In this document: in pieces, positions 55,519 to 64,000 of the stretch
Layout: each line of letters starts with the position of its first letter
Numbering within the stretch: position 1 is the first letter of the stretch
Source of the DNA: Legionella spiritensis
GTDB lineage: Bacteria > Pseudomonadota > Gammaproteobacteria > Legionellales > Legionellaceae
DNA length: 64,000 bases
Reading direction: 5' to 3'
Assembly: GCF_900186965.1 (NCBI RefSeq)
Contig: NZ_LT906457.1
Span: forward strand, 708,501-772,500
Program-made: the position numbers and the translations under genes
The notes under the pieces: generated by a model
Seen by the model: only the letters and a program-made list of their open reading frames with translations
Databases searched by the model: none
Told to the model about the DNA's origin: nothing

Positions 55519-55907
55519 ATGTTTACGGCTATCGTGGCTGTGGCTTGTGGCGGTGCGCTGGGTGCGACGGCACGATTTCTGACGGTCACATTTGCGCGGT
55601 TCGCATTCGGAGGCGACTATCCGATAGGAACGTTGATGGTCAATAGCCTGGGATCGTTTCTTGCCGGGTTGATTATGATCCTGCTTCTGGAACGATTTCC
55701 TGTCAGTGACTATTGGCATTTATTTCTCGTTGTTGGATTTCTTGGTGCTTTTACCACGTTTTCAAGTTATTCCTGGGAAACGTGGATGCTTTACCAGAAC
55801 AAGGATATCGTTTTTGCGGCGCTTAATATTCTGTGCAACAATATTTTCGCGCTGGGTCTGGCATTATCAGGGATTATACTCGGGCGATGGATAGGAGGAA
55901 CCGCGTT

Positions 55908-55911
<4 letters not shown>
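55519..55911 (+). CDS. crcB: CrcB/Fluc fluoride channel
   Basis: 130 aa from the ATG at 55519, which avoids an 18-base overlap with lpxA. Four membrane helices are visible. Signature motifs: GGALGATARFL, GTLMVNSLGSFLAG and GFLGAFTTFSSYSWE with the phenylalanine box and central Na+ site. It exports fluoride as a dual-topology dimer. The DUF190 gene overlaps by ATGA. No fluoride riboswitch can be placed, as the gene is embedded behind lpxA. Confidence 0.92.
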
Positions 55912-57514
<1,603 letters not shown>

Positions 57515-57556
57515 TTGTTTATTCATGGAAACAGTCCATAAGGATTATGACGAGCC

Positions 57557-58915
57557 ATGTTGCAAACGCTGTTGGCCATTTTATTGCTGGAAGGATTTGT
57601 AACCATTTCCGTTGAAATCCTGACTATTCGCCAACTGATACCCTTTTTTGGCAACAGCGTTATTATTACCAGCATCATCATCGGGTTTTTCTTACTGTTT
57701 CTGGCTCTTGGCTATTGGCGGGGCGGCAGTTATCAACATGATTTTTATCGAAAATTAAGCAACAACTTCATCCGCGCCATGATATGGATTGGTATCGGCT
57801 TAAGTTATGTTTTCATTCTTTTCTTTTATTACCTGACAGCCATTCGGTTGCTATTCCCTTACTGGATCAGTTTGACCCTGTACCTTTTACTGGTTTTGGC
57901 ACCTATCGTTTATTGGCTTGGGCAGACCATTCCGTTAACAACCAATTTGTTTAACCAGCAATTGAAAGTCAGTCACATCAGTGGCCGCGCCTTGTTTCTT
58001 AGCACGATTGGTTCTTTTCTTGGCGCGCTTGTCACGTCGTTATTATTGTTTCAGTATCTTGGTGTTGCCTGGACCGTATTTATTAATTGTCTGCTGCTAT
58101 ATGGTCTAATCATTCAATTGCGTTCCAGCGCGGATTTGCATTGGGGGTCTGTTCTTATGCTTCTGATAGTGATCCTGCTCATTATGATCATTAACATCAA
58201 TTATGAGAAAAAATTATTCAAGCTCACGAATAATTATGCCAATTATCAGGTTCTCGAAACGAAAGAGTTCAATAAAGTTCTGCAAATCAATTTATCCGGA
58301 AGTTCCATGTTATCTTCGGACAGGAAAGCCTATCCCTACATCGAATTCATTAGAAATCTGCTCTTTGAGCAATTACAACTCCGTCATAAAAAAATTCTGG
58401 TGATTGGCGCGGGAGGATTTTCCCTGACGGCATCGGGAACGAATAATAACGAGGTGACCTATGTGGATATTGATCCGGATATTAAGGAACTGGCTGAAAA
58501 ACATTTTTTAGGGGAGCCTGTTTCCGGACGGTTTGTCGGGCAGGACGCGCGTCTTTATCTCAATCAGGATCCACAACGTTTTGATGTTATCGTATCAGAC
58601 GTTTACAGCAATCAGGCTACGGTTCCGGAATCGATGCTGACTCGGGAGTATTTCCGGCAACTGGATTCTCATCTCAAGCCACATGGCTTTATTGTGGTGA
58701 ATATTATTGCCAGCCCATTCTTTCGGGATACTTATAGCAAAAGGGTGTACAACACCGTTCATCAGGTTTTTCCTTTTTGCGCGGTTATTCCCTTGCACTG
58801 GCACGAACAAAAAAGCAATGTGATTTATATTTGCGGCAAACAGTCCCCCGACAAGTCCGTTTACCGCGATGATTTGAATAGCGCGACATTCGATTATTTT
58901 ACGGGTGGTTTCTAG
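57557..58915 (+). CDS. Membrane protein with spermidine synthase-like domain
   Basis: 452 aa. Six or seven hydrophobic helices fill residues 1-220. The C-terminal part has an aminopropyltransferase/methyltransferase-like Rossmann fold: KILVIGAGGFSLTASG, VTYVDIDPDIKELAEKHF and DVIVSDVYSNQ. Fused membrane spermidine synthases are known in several bacteria, mostly without proven substrates. The catalytic aspartate position (SDVYSN) is kept. Stop TAG (58913-58915) is the left end of element D2. Confidence 0.82.
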   Translation: MLQTLLAILLLEGFVTISVEILTIRQLIPFFGNSVIITSIIIGFFLLFLALGYWRGGSYQHDFYRKLSNNFIRAMIWIGIGLSYVFILFFYYLTAIRLLFPYWISLTLYLLLVLAPIVYWLGQTIPLTTNLFNQQLKVSHISGRALFLSTIGSFLGALVTSLLLFQYLGVAWTVFINCLLLYGLIIQLRSSADLHWGSVLMLLIVILLIMIININYEKKLFKLTNNYANYQVLETKEFNKVLQINLSGSSMLSSDRKAYPYIEFIRNLLFEQLQLRHKKILVIGAGGFSLTASGTNNNEVTYVDIDPDIKELAEKHFLGEPVSGRFVGQDARLYLNQDPQRFDVIVSDVYSNQATVPESMLTREYFRQLDSHLKPHGFIVVNIIASPFFRDTYSKRVYNTVHQVFPFCAVIPLHWHEQKSNVIYICGKQSPDKSVYRDDLNSATFDYFTGGF

Positions 58916-59130
58916 GTTCCGTGAACAAAAATTTTCTTCGCACCATTTTTTGCGAAAAACCAGTAGCCCGTAAGGAGGCCTGCGGCCGTATTGCGGGTTT
59001 GATGTGCCACTTATGAACGTTTTCCCGCATTACGGCTTCGCCTTCATGACGGGCTACAAGACATTATTAGTTGTTGCGCAACAATAGTTGCCTTGTTTTC
59101 GATCGGAAAAAATTTATTCACAGAGCCTAG
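58912..59130. mobile_element. MITE-like element, family D, copy D2 (full length)
   Basis: 219 bp bounded by CTAG at both ends (58912-58915, 59127-59130). The ends are CTAGGTTCCGTGAACAAAAA and, on the reverse strand, CTAGGCTCTGTGAATAAATT. The core palindrome pairs AGTAGCCCGTAAGGAGGCC with GCCTTCATGACGGGCTAC. It is inverted relative to D1 (7990-8228) and nearly identical to it. The left TAG is the stop codon of the upstream gene; the right CTAG belongs also to element C. Confidence 0.85.
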
Positions 59131-59267
59131 TACAACGTTTCACTGATTCTGTCCTGTTGCCAAGGAGACAGGAGAGGTAGGTCGGGCGCCTGGCCCGACC
59201 TACGACTTGACCCGCTGTCGCAGCAATAACAAACAAGCAAGACAACTTCAGTGAAACGTTGTACTAG
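59127..59267. mobile_element. MITE-like element, family C
   Basis: 141 bp with perfect 20-bp terminal inverted repeats, CTAGTACAACGTTTCACTGA. The centre holds an 11-bp palindrome, GTAGGTCGGGC with GCCCGACCTAC, around a 5-base loop. Its two CTAG ends are shared with D2 on the left and A2 on the right. Only one copy is in the window. Confidence 0.85.
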
Positions 59268-59403
59268 TACCTCATCTATTTAGTTTTGGCAGGCGCCTGT
59301 CATTCCCGCGCAGGCGGGAATCTATGGCTAAATTGGCTCTGTGCTATATCAGGCATAAATTCCCGCCTGCGCGGGAATGACAAGAAATGGCACACTTTGT
59401 CGC
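59264..59403. mobile_element. MITE-like element, family A, copy A2 (truncated)
   Basis: About 140 bp. It starts CTAGTACCTCATCTATTTAG and carries both ATTCCCGCGCAGGCGGGAAT-type palindromes of A1, in inverted orientation relative to it. After CAAGAAATGGCACACTTTGT the expected terminal repeat is missing and family D sequence (D3) begins, so one end has been lost. Confidence 0.75.
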
Positions 59404-59407
59404 CCGA

Positions 59408-59570
59408 TTTCCTGTAGCCCGTCATGAAGGCGAAGCCGACATGCGGGAAACCGTTCATACAGGTACTCCCCTGTTCTCCTGGTACCCTATTGGACCATGA
59501 AACCCGCAATACGGCCGCAGGCCTCCTTACGGGCTACCGTTCTTTTGTAAAAAATGGTGCCTGGACCGAG
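59408..59570. mobile_element. MITE-like element, family D, copy D3 (ends missing)
   Basis: About 160 bp from TCCTGTAGCCCGTCATGAAG to AAAAAATGGTGCCTGG. The core palindrome is intact, but neither GGTTCCGTGAAC end is present. The middle section (CCTGTTCTCCTGGTACCCTATTGG) is shared with D5 and not D1/D2. It borders the ankyrin-like gene, whose stop here is TAA and not part of the element. Confidence 0.7.
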
Positions 59571-59573
59571 TAA

Positions 59574-61193
59574 TTATAGACCAAATGTCATTTCCGCCGC
59601 TTCGGGTTCCTTGTCCATGGTCTCCGTGCTACTGTGGTCTGGTACTGTTGCCAGCGCTGCAAGGCATTGCTTCACGGCTTTAGTAAATTTGTCATCTTGC
59701 AGGCGGTGAACTACCGGTTGGTTATGTTTGTCCTCTTTCGATCCGATAACGATATCATGCTCCTCTCGCTTCAGCAGCGCGGCTTGTTGTTCAATCAATT
59801 GCCTGAATGTTTCATCATCGGTTTTATAGGTAATCACAGACAACACGCTTGTCGCTCGTTCATAATGATTACGGCCATATACCCAGGACTTTTCATATTC
59901 GTCCATATAATTTTTCAGGCTATCCAAAAACTCCGCCCTGGGTTTATGCTCTTTTATCCAGGAAATGACCATTTCTACACAGGGGGTTTGCAGAAGTTTC
60001 TGTAACCGGTCTTTTATGTCCTCGGTCACCGTCACCGCATTGCTGGCAATTTGCTCAACCAGTGCGATGTCATGCTGCAAAAGCGACGCATGCCTGGGTA
60101 TTAGCTGATAGCGTTGCCGTAAATCAATAATATTTGGCTCATGTCTATTCCACCAGGGTTCTTTATTTTTATTTTGCTTGCGAATGGTACTGCGGATGCT
60201 AGCTTTAACCCAATAATCCCGCCCACTGATTAACTCATCACTGACATACTCTTCAATGAGCGGGTATTGATCCTGTTGAAAAGCACTTTCAATCAGGCAG
60301 TTAACAGAAGCGATAAAGAGTTTTTCGATGGTGGAGCTGGCGAGAGAAAAGAATAAGTCATTCGATTTTGGTTTTTTCAGGGTTTTTTCAATTTTTAAAC
60401 GCTTCTTGAATAACGTTTTAACCAGATCCAGATGGCCATCGCAGAGGGCTCCTTCTATTGCTGTTTGTAAAAGGGACGATTTTTCCCTGTTCACATCGGT
60501 TTCAGTGCAGGGACTGGTTCTTGCCTTATATTTTTCTATATTTCTCTTCCGCAAGTCATTAACCAGTTTTTTATGACCGCCCTGGGCCGCGGCTTTGAGG
60601 GCGGCTTTTTCCAGAGATTGTATTGAGTTGCTTAATTTGATGGTTTCATCAAAGGATTTGAGATTGTCTTCGATGGTTTTAAACAGGGCAAACACTCTTG
60701 TGTCATTTCCTGCAAAAGCGGCACCTTCCACGGCGGCTTGCAGCAATCCCTCTTCGCATTGCTCTGAAAAGGAGAACTGTTTCAATATTTCGTCAATCGC
60801 TTCTGTTTGATCCTGAATGGCTAACGCCTTGATAATCGGGTTCCAATAGTTTCGCTTCTTACGATTGGATTTCTCGATATGCCTTGCGCATACCCTGGCT
60901 AAAATGGATGTATCGTCGGGCTCCGGGTTTTGCAGCAATATTCTTATGTCATCATAATGCCCGCCGAGTACCGCGCCAAATAAAATACCGTCGGTGGTGA
61001 CTCGATAATGATCAAAAAGCAGGGCAACGGCTTCCCATTGTCCTTCCCTTGCCAAATGACCGGCCGGCGTCAATGCCAGGTGTCGTGTGTATTGGTCAAA
61101 ATTGCCGGACGAATATTCTTCCCGGTAAAGGCGTTCCAATGTCCAGATATCGTTTGTTTGCGCCGCTTCAACGACCGAGTCAAAAAATCCCAT
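59574..61193 (-). CDS. Large ankyrin-like protein, candidate Dot/Icm effector
   Basis: 539 aa, soluble. It starts MGFFDSVVEAAQTNDIWTLE. Degenerate ankyrin-type helical pairs are visible: TPAGHLAREGQWEAVALLF, ILFGAVLGGHYDDIRILL, LLQAAVEGAAFAGNDTRVF, ALKAAAQGGHKKLVNDL and LLQTAIEGALCDGHLDLVKT. The C-terminal half is charged and helical, without a known domain. The tail is glutamate-rich with a hydrophobic end (EPEAAEMTFGL), like the E-block signals of Dot/Icm substrates. AAGGGAG stands before the ATG. Translocation is inference. Confidence 0.72.
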   Translation of the reverse strand: MGFFDSVVEAAQTNDIWTLERLYREEYSSGNFDQYTRHLALTPAGHLAREGQWEAVALLFDHYRVTTDGILFGAVLGGHYDDIRILLQNPEPDDTSILARVCARHIEKSNRKKRNYWNPIIKALAIQDQTEAIDEILKQFSFSEQCEEGLLQAAVEGAAFAGNDTRVFALFKTIEDNLKSFDETIKLSNSIQSLEKAALKAAAQGGHKKLVNDLRKRNIEKYKARTSPCTETDVNREKSSLLQTAIEGALCDGHLDLVKTLFKKRLKIEKTLKKPKSNDLFFSLASSTIEKLFIASVNCLIESAFQQDQYPLIEEYVSDELISGRDYWVKASIRSTIRKQNKNKEPWWNRHEPNIIDLRQRYQLIPRHASLLQHDIALVEQIASNAVTVTEDIKDRLQKLLQTPCVEMVISWIKEHKPRAEFLDSLKNYMDEYEKSWVYGRNHYERATSVLSVITYKTDDETFRQLIEQQAALLKREEHDIVIGSKEDKHNQPVVHRLQDDKFTKAVKQCLAALATVPDHSSTETMDKEPEAAEMTFGL

Positions 61194-61376
61194 GTTTTAC
61201 TCCCTTAACGTCCTTGAGTATGCATGCTTTTCATCGTTGCATGGTGCTCAGGTAAAAAAATGCCTGTGTAGGATAGCTATGCCCTGCTTTTTTTTCAATC
61301 GAAAATAATTCCCTTGACAGAAGCAATGCAAATCTGGTGCAATCGATTGCATTGTTTTTCAAAGTAAGGAAGTCCT

Positions 61377-62177
61377 GTGAATCAACGCTTGAGAGGTAAA
61401 TCCTGCCTGATTACCGGCGCCGCCCGCGGCATGGGTGCTGCTGTAGCCAAACATTACGCTGCTGAGGGCGCCAGGGTTTGTGTGACCGACATCAACCTGG
61501 AAGGTTGTATGGAGGTTGTTGACCATATTCTTACTCATGGGGGAGATGCGGTGGCAACCCGGCTGGATGTCACCAATCGCCGGCAAATGATGGATGCGGT
61601 GAACCTGACCGTGCAATCGTTCGGTTCGCTGGATGTGATGGTAAACAATGCCGGGGTTAACAAACCCATGTTGTTTCTTGATATCACGGAAGAAAACTGG
61701 CGTCAAATCATGGATGTCAATGGCCTTGGTGTCTTGATTGGTATGCAGGAAGCCGCAAGGCAAATGATTCGACAAGGCGCGGAAAACGGGCCTTACAAAA
61801 TTATTAATGTCGGCTCCATTTTGTCCCGCCAGTCGTTTGATGATGTTATCCCCTACAGTTGTTCCAAACATGCCGTGCTGGCCATGATAAACGGCGGCGC
61901 GAAAGCTCTGGTTAAACACAATATCACCGTAAACGGGTACGCTCCGGGTGTCGTGGATACGGAATTATGGGAACAACTGGACAGGGATCTGGTTGAAATT
62001 GGCAAGTTTGAGCAACACGGCGAATCCATGGATAAACTGGCCCAGGAAATGATTTTGATGAAACGCTGTTCCACACCGGAAGACATCGTAGGCACGGCGA
62101 CATTTCTTGCCAGTTCCGATTCGGATTATATGACCGGCCAATTGCTCATGATTGACGGTGGAATCGTAATGCAGTAG
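61377..62177 (+). CDS. Short-chain dehydrogenase/reductase
   Basis: 266 aa from a GTG, with AAGGAAG before it. The NAD(P) motif TGAARGMGAAVAKHY (14-28) and VTDIN, the structural NNAGV, and the catalytic YSCSK (Tyr/Lys) with upstream Ser are all present; the C-terminal GQLLMIDGG is typical. An Asp after the second strand (TDI) suggests NAD preference. It heads an operon with the M24 protein, so it may oxidise an alcohol in that pathway. The substrate is unknown. Confidence 0.88.
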   Translation: MNQRLRGKSCLITGAARGMGAAVAKHYAAEGARVCVTDINLEGCMEVVDHILTHGGDAVATRLDVTNRRQMMDAVNLTVQSFGSLDVMVNNAGVNKPMLFLDITEENWRQIMDVNGLGVLIGMQEAARQMIRQGAENGPYKIINVGSILSRQSFDDVIPYSCSKHAVLAMINGGAKALVKHNITVNGYAPGVVDTELWEQLDRDLVEIGKFEQHGESMDKLAQEMILMKRCSTPEDIVGTATFLASSDSDYMTGQLLMIDGGIVMQ

Positions 62178-62216
62178 CGCTTGTTGACATCAAGCCCCCA
62201 TACAGGAGTACTTATC

Positions 62217-63521
62217 ATGAGAGAATTCAGTCCTACCGAACCGGTGCAAATTTATGAGAGCGATATTGATCCCCGGTGGAACTGGCAACGCCCGATTCCA
62301 TCTCCCGGTCGCATGGCGGTGGATTTTGAAGAGCGGGTTGATTTCAGACGATTGCATAATTATCGTCTGGCCCGGACTCGCAAGGCGCTCGCCGAGTCCG
62401 GATTAGGCGCCATGTTGTGTTTTGACAACAACAATATTCGCTATCTGACCAGCAGCGTTATCGGAGAGTGGGCACGCGATAAAATTTGTCGATATTCGTT
62501 GTTTACCGGTAATTCGAGTCCGTATTTATGGGATTTTGGATCGGCGGCCGCCCATCATCGTCTCCACGCGCCCTGGCTCGAATCTCATCAGTGCCGCGCC
62601 GGCATGCTGGGGTTGCGGGGTTCCGTCAATCAGGACGCGGGATTATTCAAACGGGCCGCCCGGGAAATCGCTGATTTACTGCGCACGGATGGTGTCTTTG
62701 AAATGCCTCTGGGAGTGGACGTGATTGAACCGCCCATGCTGTTTGCTCTGCAAGCCGAAGGTATTGATGTACGTGACGTGCAGCAGGTGATGCTCAATGC
62801 CCGCCAAATTAAAAGTATGGACGAAATCATTTTATTAAACACGGCAGCCTCCATGGTCGATGGTGCCTACCAGATGATATCGGAGCATTTGAAACCCGGT
62901 ATGAGGGAAAACGAACTGGTGGCTCTGGCTAACAAATTTCTCTATGAGCAGGGGTCGGATGATGTCGAGGCTATCAATGCCGTGTCCGGCGAGCGTTGCA
63001 GTCCCCATCCGCATAATTTTACCGACAGGATGTATCGCCCCGGTGATCAGGCGTTTTTTGACATCATTCAATCCTACATGGGATATCGTACTTGCTACTA
63101 CCGCACCCTCAATGTAGGCAGTAAAACCCAGGCTCAGGAAGATGCCTACGCCAGGGCTCGGGAGTGGATTGACGATGCCATAGCTTTGGTGAGGCCGGGC
63201 GTCACCACGGATAAAATCGCCGCCGTCTGGCCGCGTGCCCAGGAATTCGGGTTTGAATCCGAAATGGAAGCCTTCGGGCTGCAATTTGGTCATGGCCTGG
63301 GGTTGGCGTTGCATGAACGACCGATCATCAGCCGGCTGGTTTCCTTTGAACATCCCTTTGAATTACAGGAAGGCATGGTCTTTGCCCTGGAAACCTATTG
63401 CCCCGCCGTTGATGGCAACGGCGCGGCTCGTATCGAAGAGGAGGTCGTTGTAACGGCAGACGGGTGCCGGGTGATCACGTTATTCCCTGCCGGGGAATTG
63501 TTTGTCGCTAACGCCTATTAG
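62217..63521 (+). CDS. M24 metallopeptidase-family protein (Xaa-Pro aminopeptidase/DddP-like)
   Basis: 434 aa from the ATG at 62217, preceded by AGGAG; the frame is open from a TTG at 62181. The N-terminal creatinase domain (MLCFDNNNIRYLTSS) is followed by a pita-bread domain: FDIIQSYMGYRTCYYRTL (first Asp site), FGHGLGLALHERP (His), ALETYCPAV and ARIEEEVVV (Glu). One usual Asp of the metal site seems replaced by Tyr in GYRTCYYR. Because of that and its operon, it may be a lyase or hydrolase of the DddP type and not a peptidase. Confidence 0.75.
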   Translation: MREFSPTEPVQIYESDIDPRWNWQRPIPSPGRMAVDFEERVDFRRLHNYRLARTRKALAESGLGAMLCFDNNNIRYLTSSVIGEWARDKICRYSLFTGNSSPYLWDFGSAAAHHRLHAPWLESHQCRAGMLGLRGSVNQDAGLFKRAAREIADLLRTDGVFEMPLGVDVIEPPMLFALQAEGIDVRDVQQVMLNARQIKSMDEIILLNTAASMVDGAYQMISEHLKPGMRENELVALANKFLYEQGSDDVEAINAVSGERCSPHPHNFTDRMYRPGDQAFFDIIQSYMGYRTCYYRTLNVGSKTQAQEDAYARAREWIDDAIALVRPGVTTDKIAAVWPRAQEFGFESEMEAFGLQFGHGLGLALHERPIISRLVSFEHPFELQEGMVFALETYCPAVDGNGAARIEEEVVVTADGCRVITLFPAGELFVANAY

Positions 63522-63571
63522 GCTCCATTGCAATGGTGAAGGATTTTGTTCACGAAACCCAAGGAGAAATG

Positions 63572-63829
63572 ATGCCTGTTTATGTCTATGAAACGATTGA
63601 AAACGAAGAGCAATGTTTTGAGTTTTTACAAAACGTCAATGATCCTCCTTTATCCATTCATCCCGATACGGGAATAAAAATTCGACGTATTGTTGTGCCC
63701 GGGGTGGCGGTAAAAACCCGGGGACTGCCCAAAGGCATGAAGGTCAATAAATCAAGCCCGGCGGCTACCGCCTGCGGTTGTAGTTCCAAAGTGCAGAAGA
63801 GTATGGGGCATCGCTCCTGCGGACATTGA
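63572..63829 (+). CDS. Small Cys-containing protein, FmdB-like start
   Basis: 85 aa from the ATG at 63572 (AAGGAG five bases before); another ATG lies one codon upstream. It starts MPVYVYETIENEEQCFEF, like FmdB/zinc-ribbon proteins, but the N-terminal CxxC is reduced to one Cys. The C-terminus has CGCSSKVQKSMGHRSCGH, a possible metal site. It may be a small accessory protein of the neighbouring enzymes. The function is unknown. Confidence 0.6.
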   Translation: MPVYVYETIENEEQCFEFLQNVNDPPLSIHPDTGIKIRRIVVPGVAVKTRGLPKGMKVNKSSPAATACGCSSKVQKSMGHRSCGH

Positions 63830-63839
63830 AAGGTGAACC

Positions 63840-64000
63840 ATGAAGAAGAAAAAAACATTAAACTCCGGCACGTTATTGCGAATGTACCGGCAAATGGTAC
63901 GGATCCGTGTCTTTGAAGACAACGCGAATGAATTGTATTTATCCGCCAAAATGCCGGGATTAACCCATATGTATTCCGGTCAGGAAGCCGTGGCGGTAGG
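63840..64000 (+). CDS. Dehydrogenase E1 component alpha subunit (5' part only)
   Basis: 53 codons are visible before the window ends. They start MKKKKTLNSGTLLRMYRQMV and continue RIRVFEDNANELYLSAKMPG, then MYSGQEAVAVG. This matches the N-terminus of thiamine-diphosphate-dependent E1-alpha subunits (pyruvate, branched-chain or acetoin dehydrogenases). It starts 10 bases after the small Cys protein, so it is in the same operon. The substrate type cannot be told from this part. Confidence 0.85.
   Translation, partial: MKKKKTLNSGTLLRMYRQMVRIRVFEDNANELYLSAKMPGLTHMYSGQEAVAV

Noticed and set aside
58912-59570. CRISPR array
   Set aside because: The repeats are different palindromic families without regular spacing or unique spacers, and there are no cas genes.
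63519-63530. Element end at the M24 gene stop (TAGGCTCC)
   Set aside because: Only the first bases resemble family D/F ends; no matching inverted end or core follows, and the next gene starts at once.

Overview
The window reads as chromosomal DNA of a Legionella species, or a very close member of the Legionellaceae. The basis is a ProA-type secreted M4 zinc metalloprotease, a DotV/IcmC-like inner-membrane protein of the Dot/Icm (type IVB) secretion family, three ankyrin-repeat or ankyrin-like proteins with acidic or effector-like features, and a gene order (proA, hydrolase, EEP phosphatase, class I aldolase, FNR-like reductase, dotV, pssA, ptsH/ptsN/hpf/rpoN, rpmG/rpmB, trmB, ankyrin gene, hflKC, purA) that matches what I recall of the L. 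pneumophila proA to purA segment. No database was searched, so the genus call is inference. No rRNA, tRNA or CRISPR array was recognised.

Layout. 1-2.7 kb: hemW (cut by the window edge), nudE, mdh. 2.7-6 kb: a secreted His-containing protein and a copper P-type ATPase. 6-7.7 kb: a membrane GGDEF-EAL protein. 7.7-9 kb: repeat elements and an orphan gene. 9-13.9 kb, minus strand: aroQ-accB-accC-prmA-purH. 14.2-17.1 kb: an oadA/pycB-type carboxyltransferase facing a Sua5-type threonylcarbamoyl-AMP synthase. 17.6-25 kb: proA to pssA. 25.2-28.9 kb: rpoN-hpf-ptsN-ptsH and rpmB-rpmG. 29.2-36.3 kb: trmB, M42 peptidase, ankyrin protein, hflKC, purA. 36.4-40.7 kb: an AT-rich accessory patch with a secreted orphan, a frameshifted gene, an F-box/ankyrin effector candidate and a possible 2H phosphoesterase. 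40.7-46.7 kb: secreted adenosine deaminase-like protein, ctpA, envC, gpmI. 47-58.9 kb: an envelope-biogenesis run (uppS, cdsA, rseP, bamA, skp, lpxD, fabZ, lpxA), then crcB with a DUF190 partner, serS and a membrane spermidine-synthase-like protein. 59.6-61.2 kb: a large ankyrin-like protein. 61.4-64 kb: the start of an operon with an SDR, an M24 peptidase-like protein, a small Cys-rich protein and the E1-alpha subunit of a 2-oxoacid or acetoin dehydrogenase.

The most striking feature is not a gene. At least seven short palindromic, non-coding element families (about 80-240 bp, MITE-like) lie in the intergenic spaces. Most begin and end with (C/T)TAG, that is a TA dinucleotide followed by a terminal G. 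At eight gene ends the element boundary coincides exactly with the stop codon, which is always TAG. Two convergent gene pairs are separated by nothing but these elements, and elsewhere elements are strung end to end sharing a CTAG at each joint. This fits IS630/Tc1-mariner-type TA-target insertion that spares the reading frame because TA plus the element's first G always rebuilds an amber stop. No transposase that could mobilise them is present in the window.
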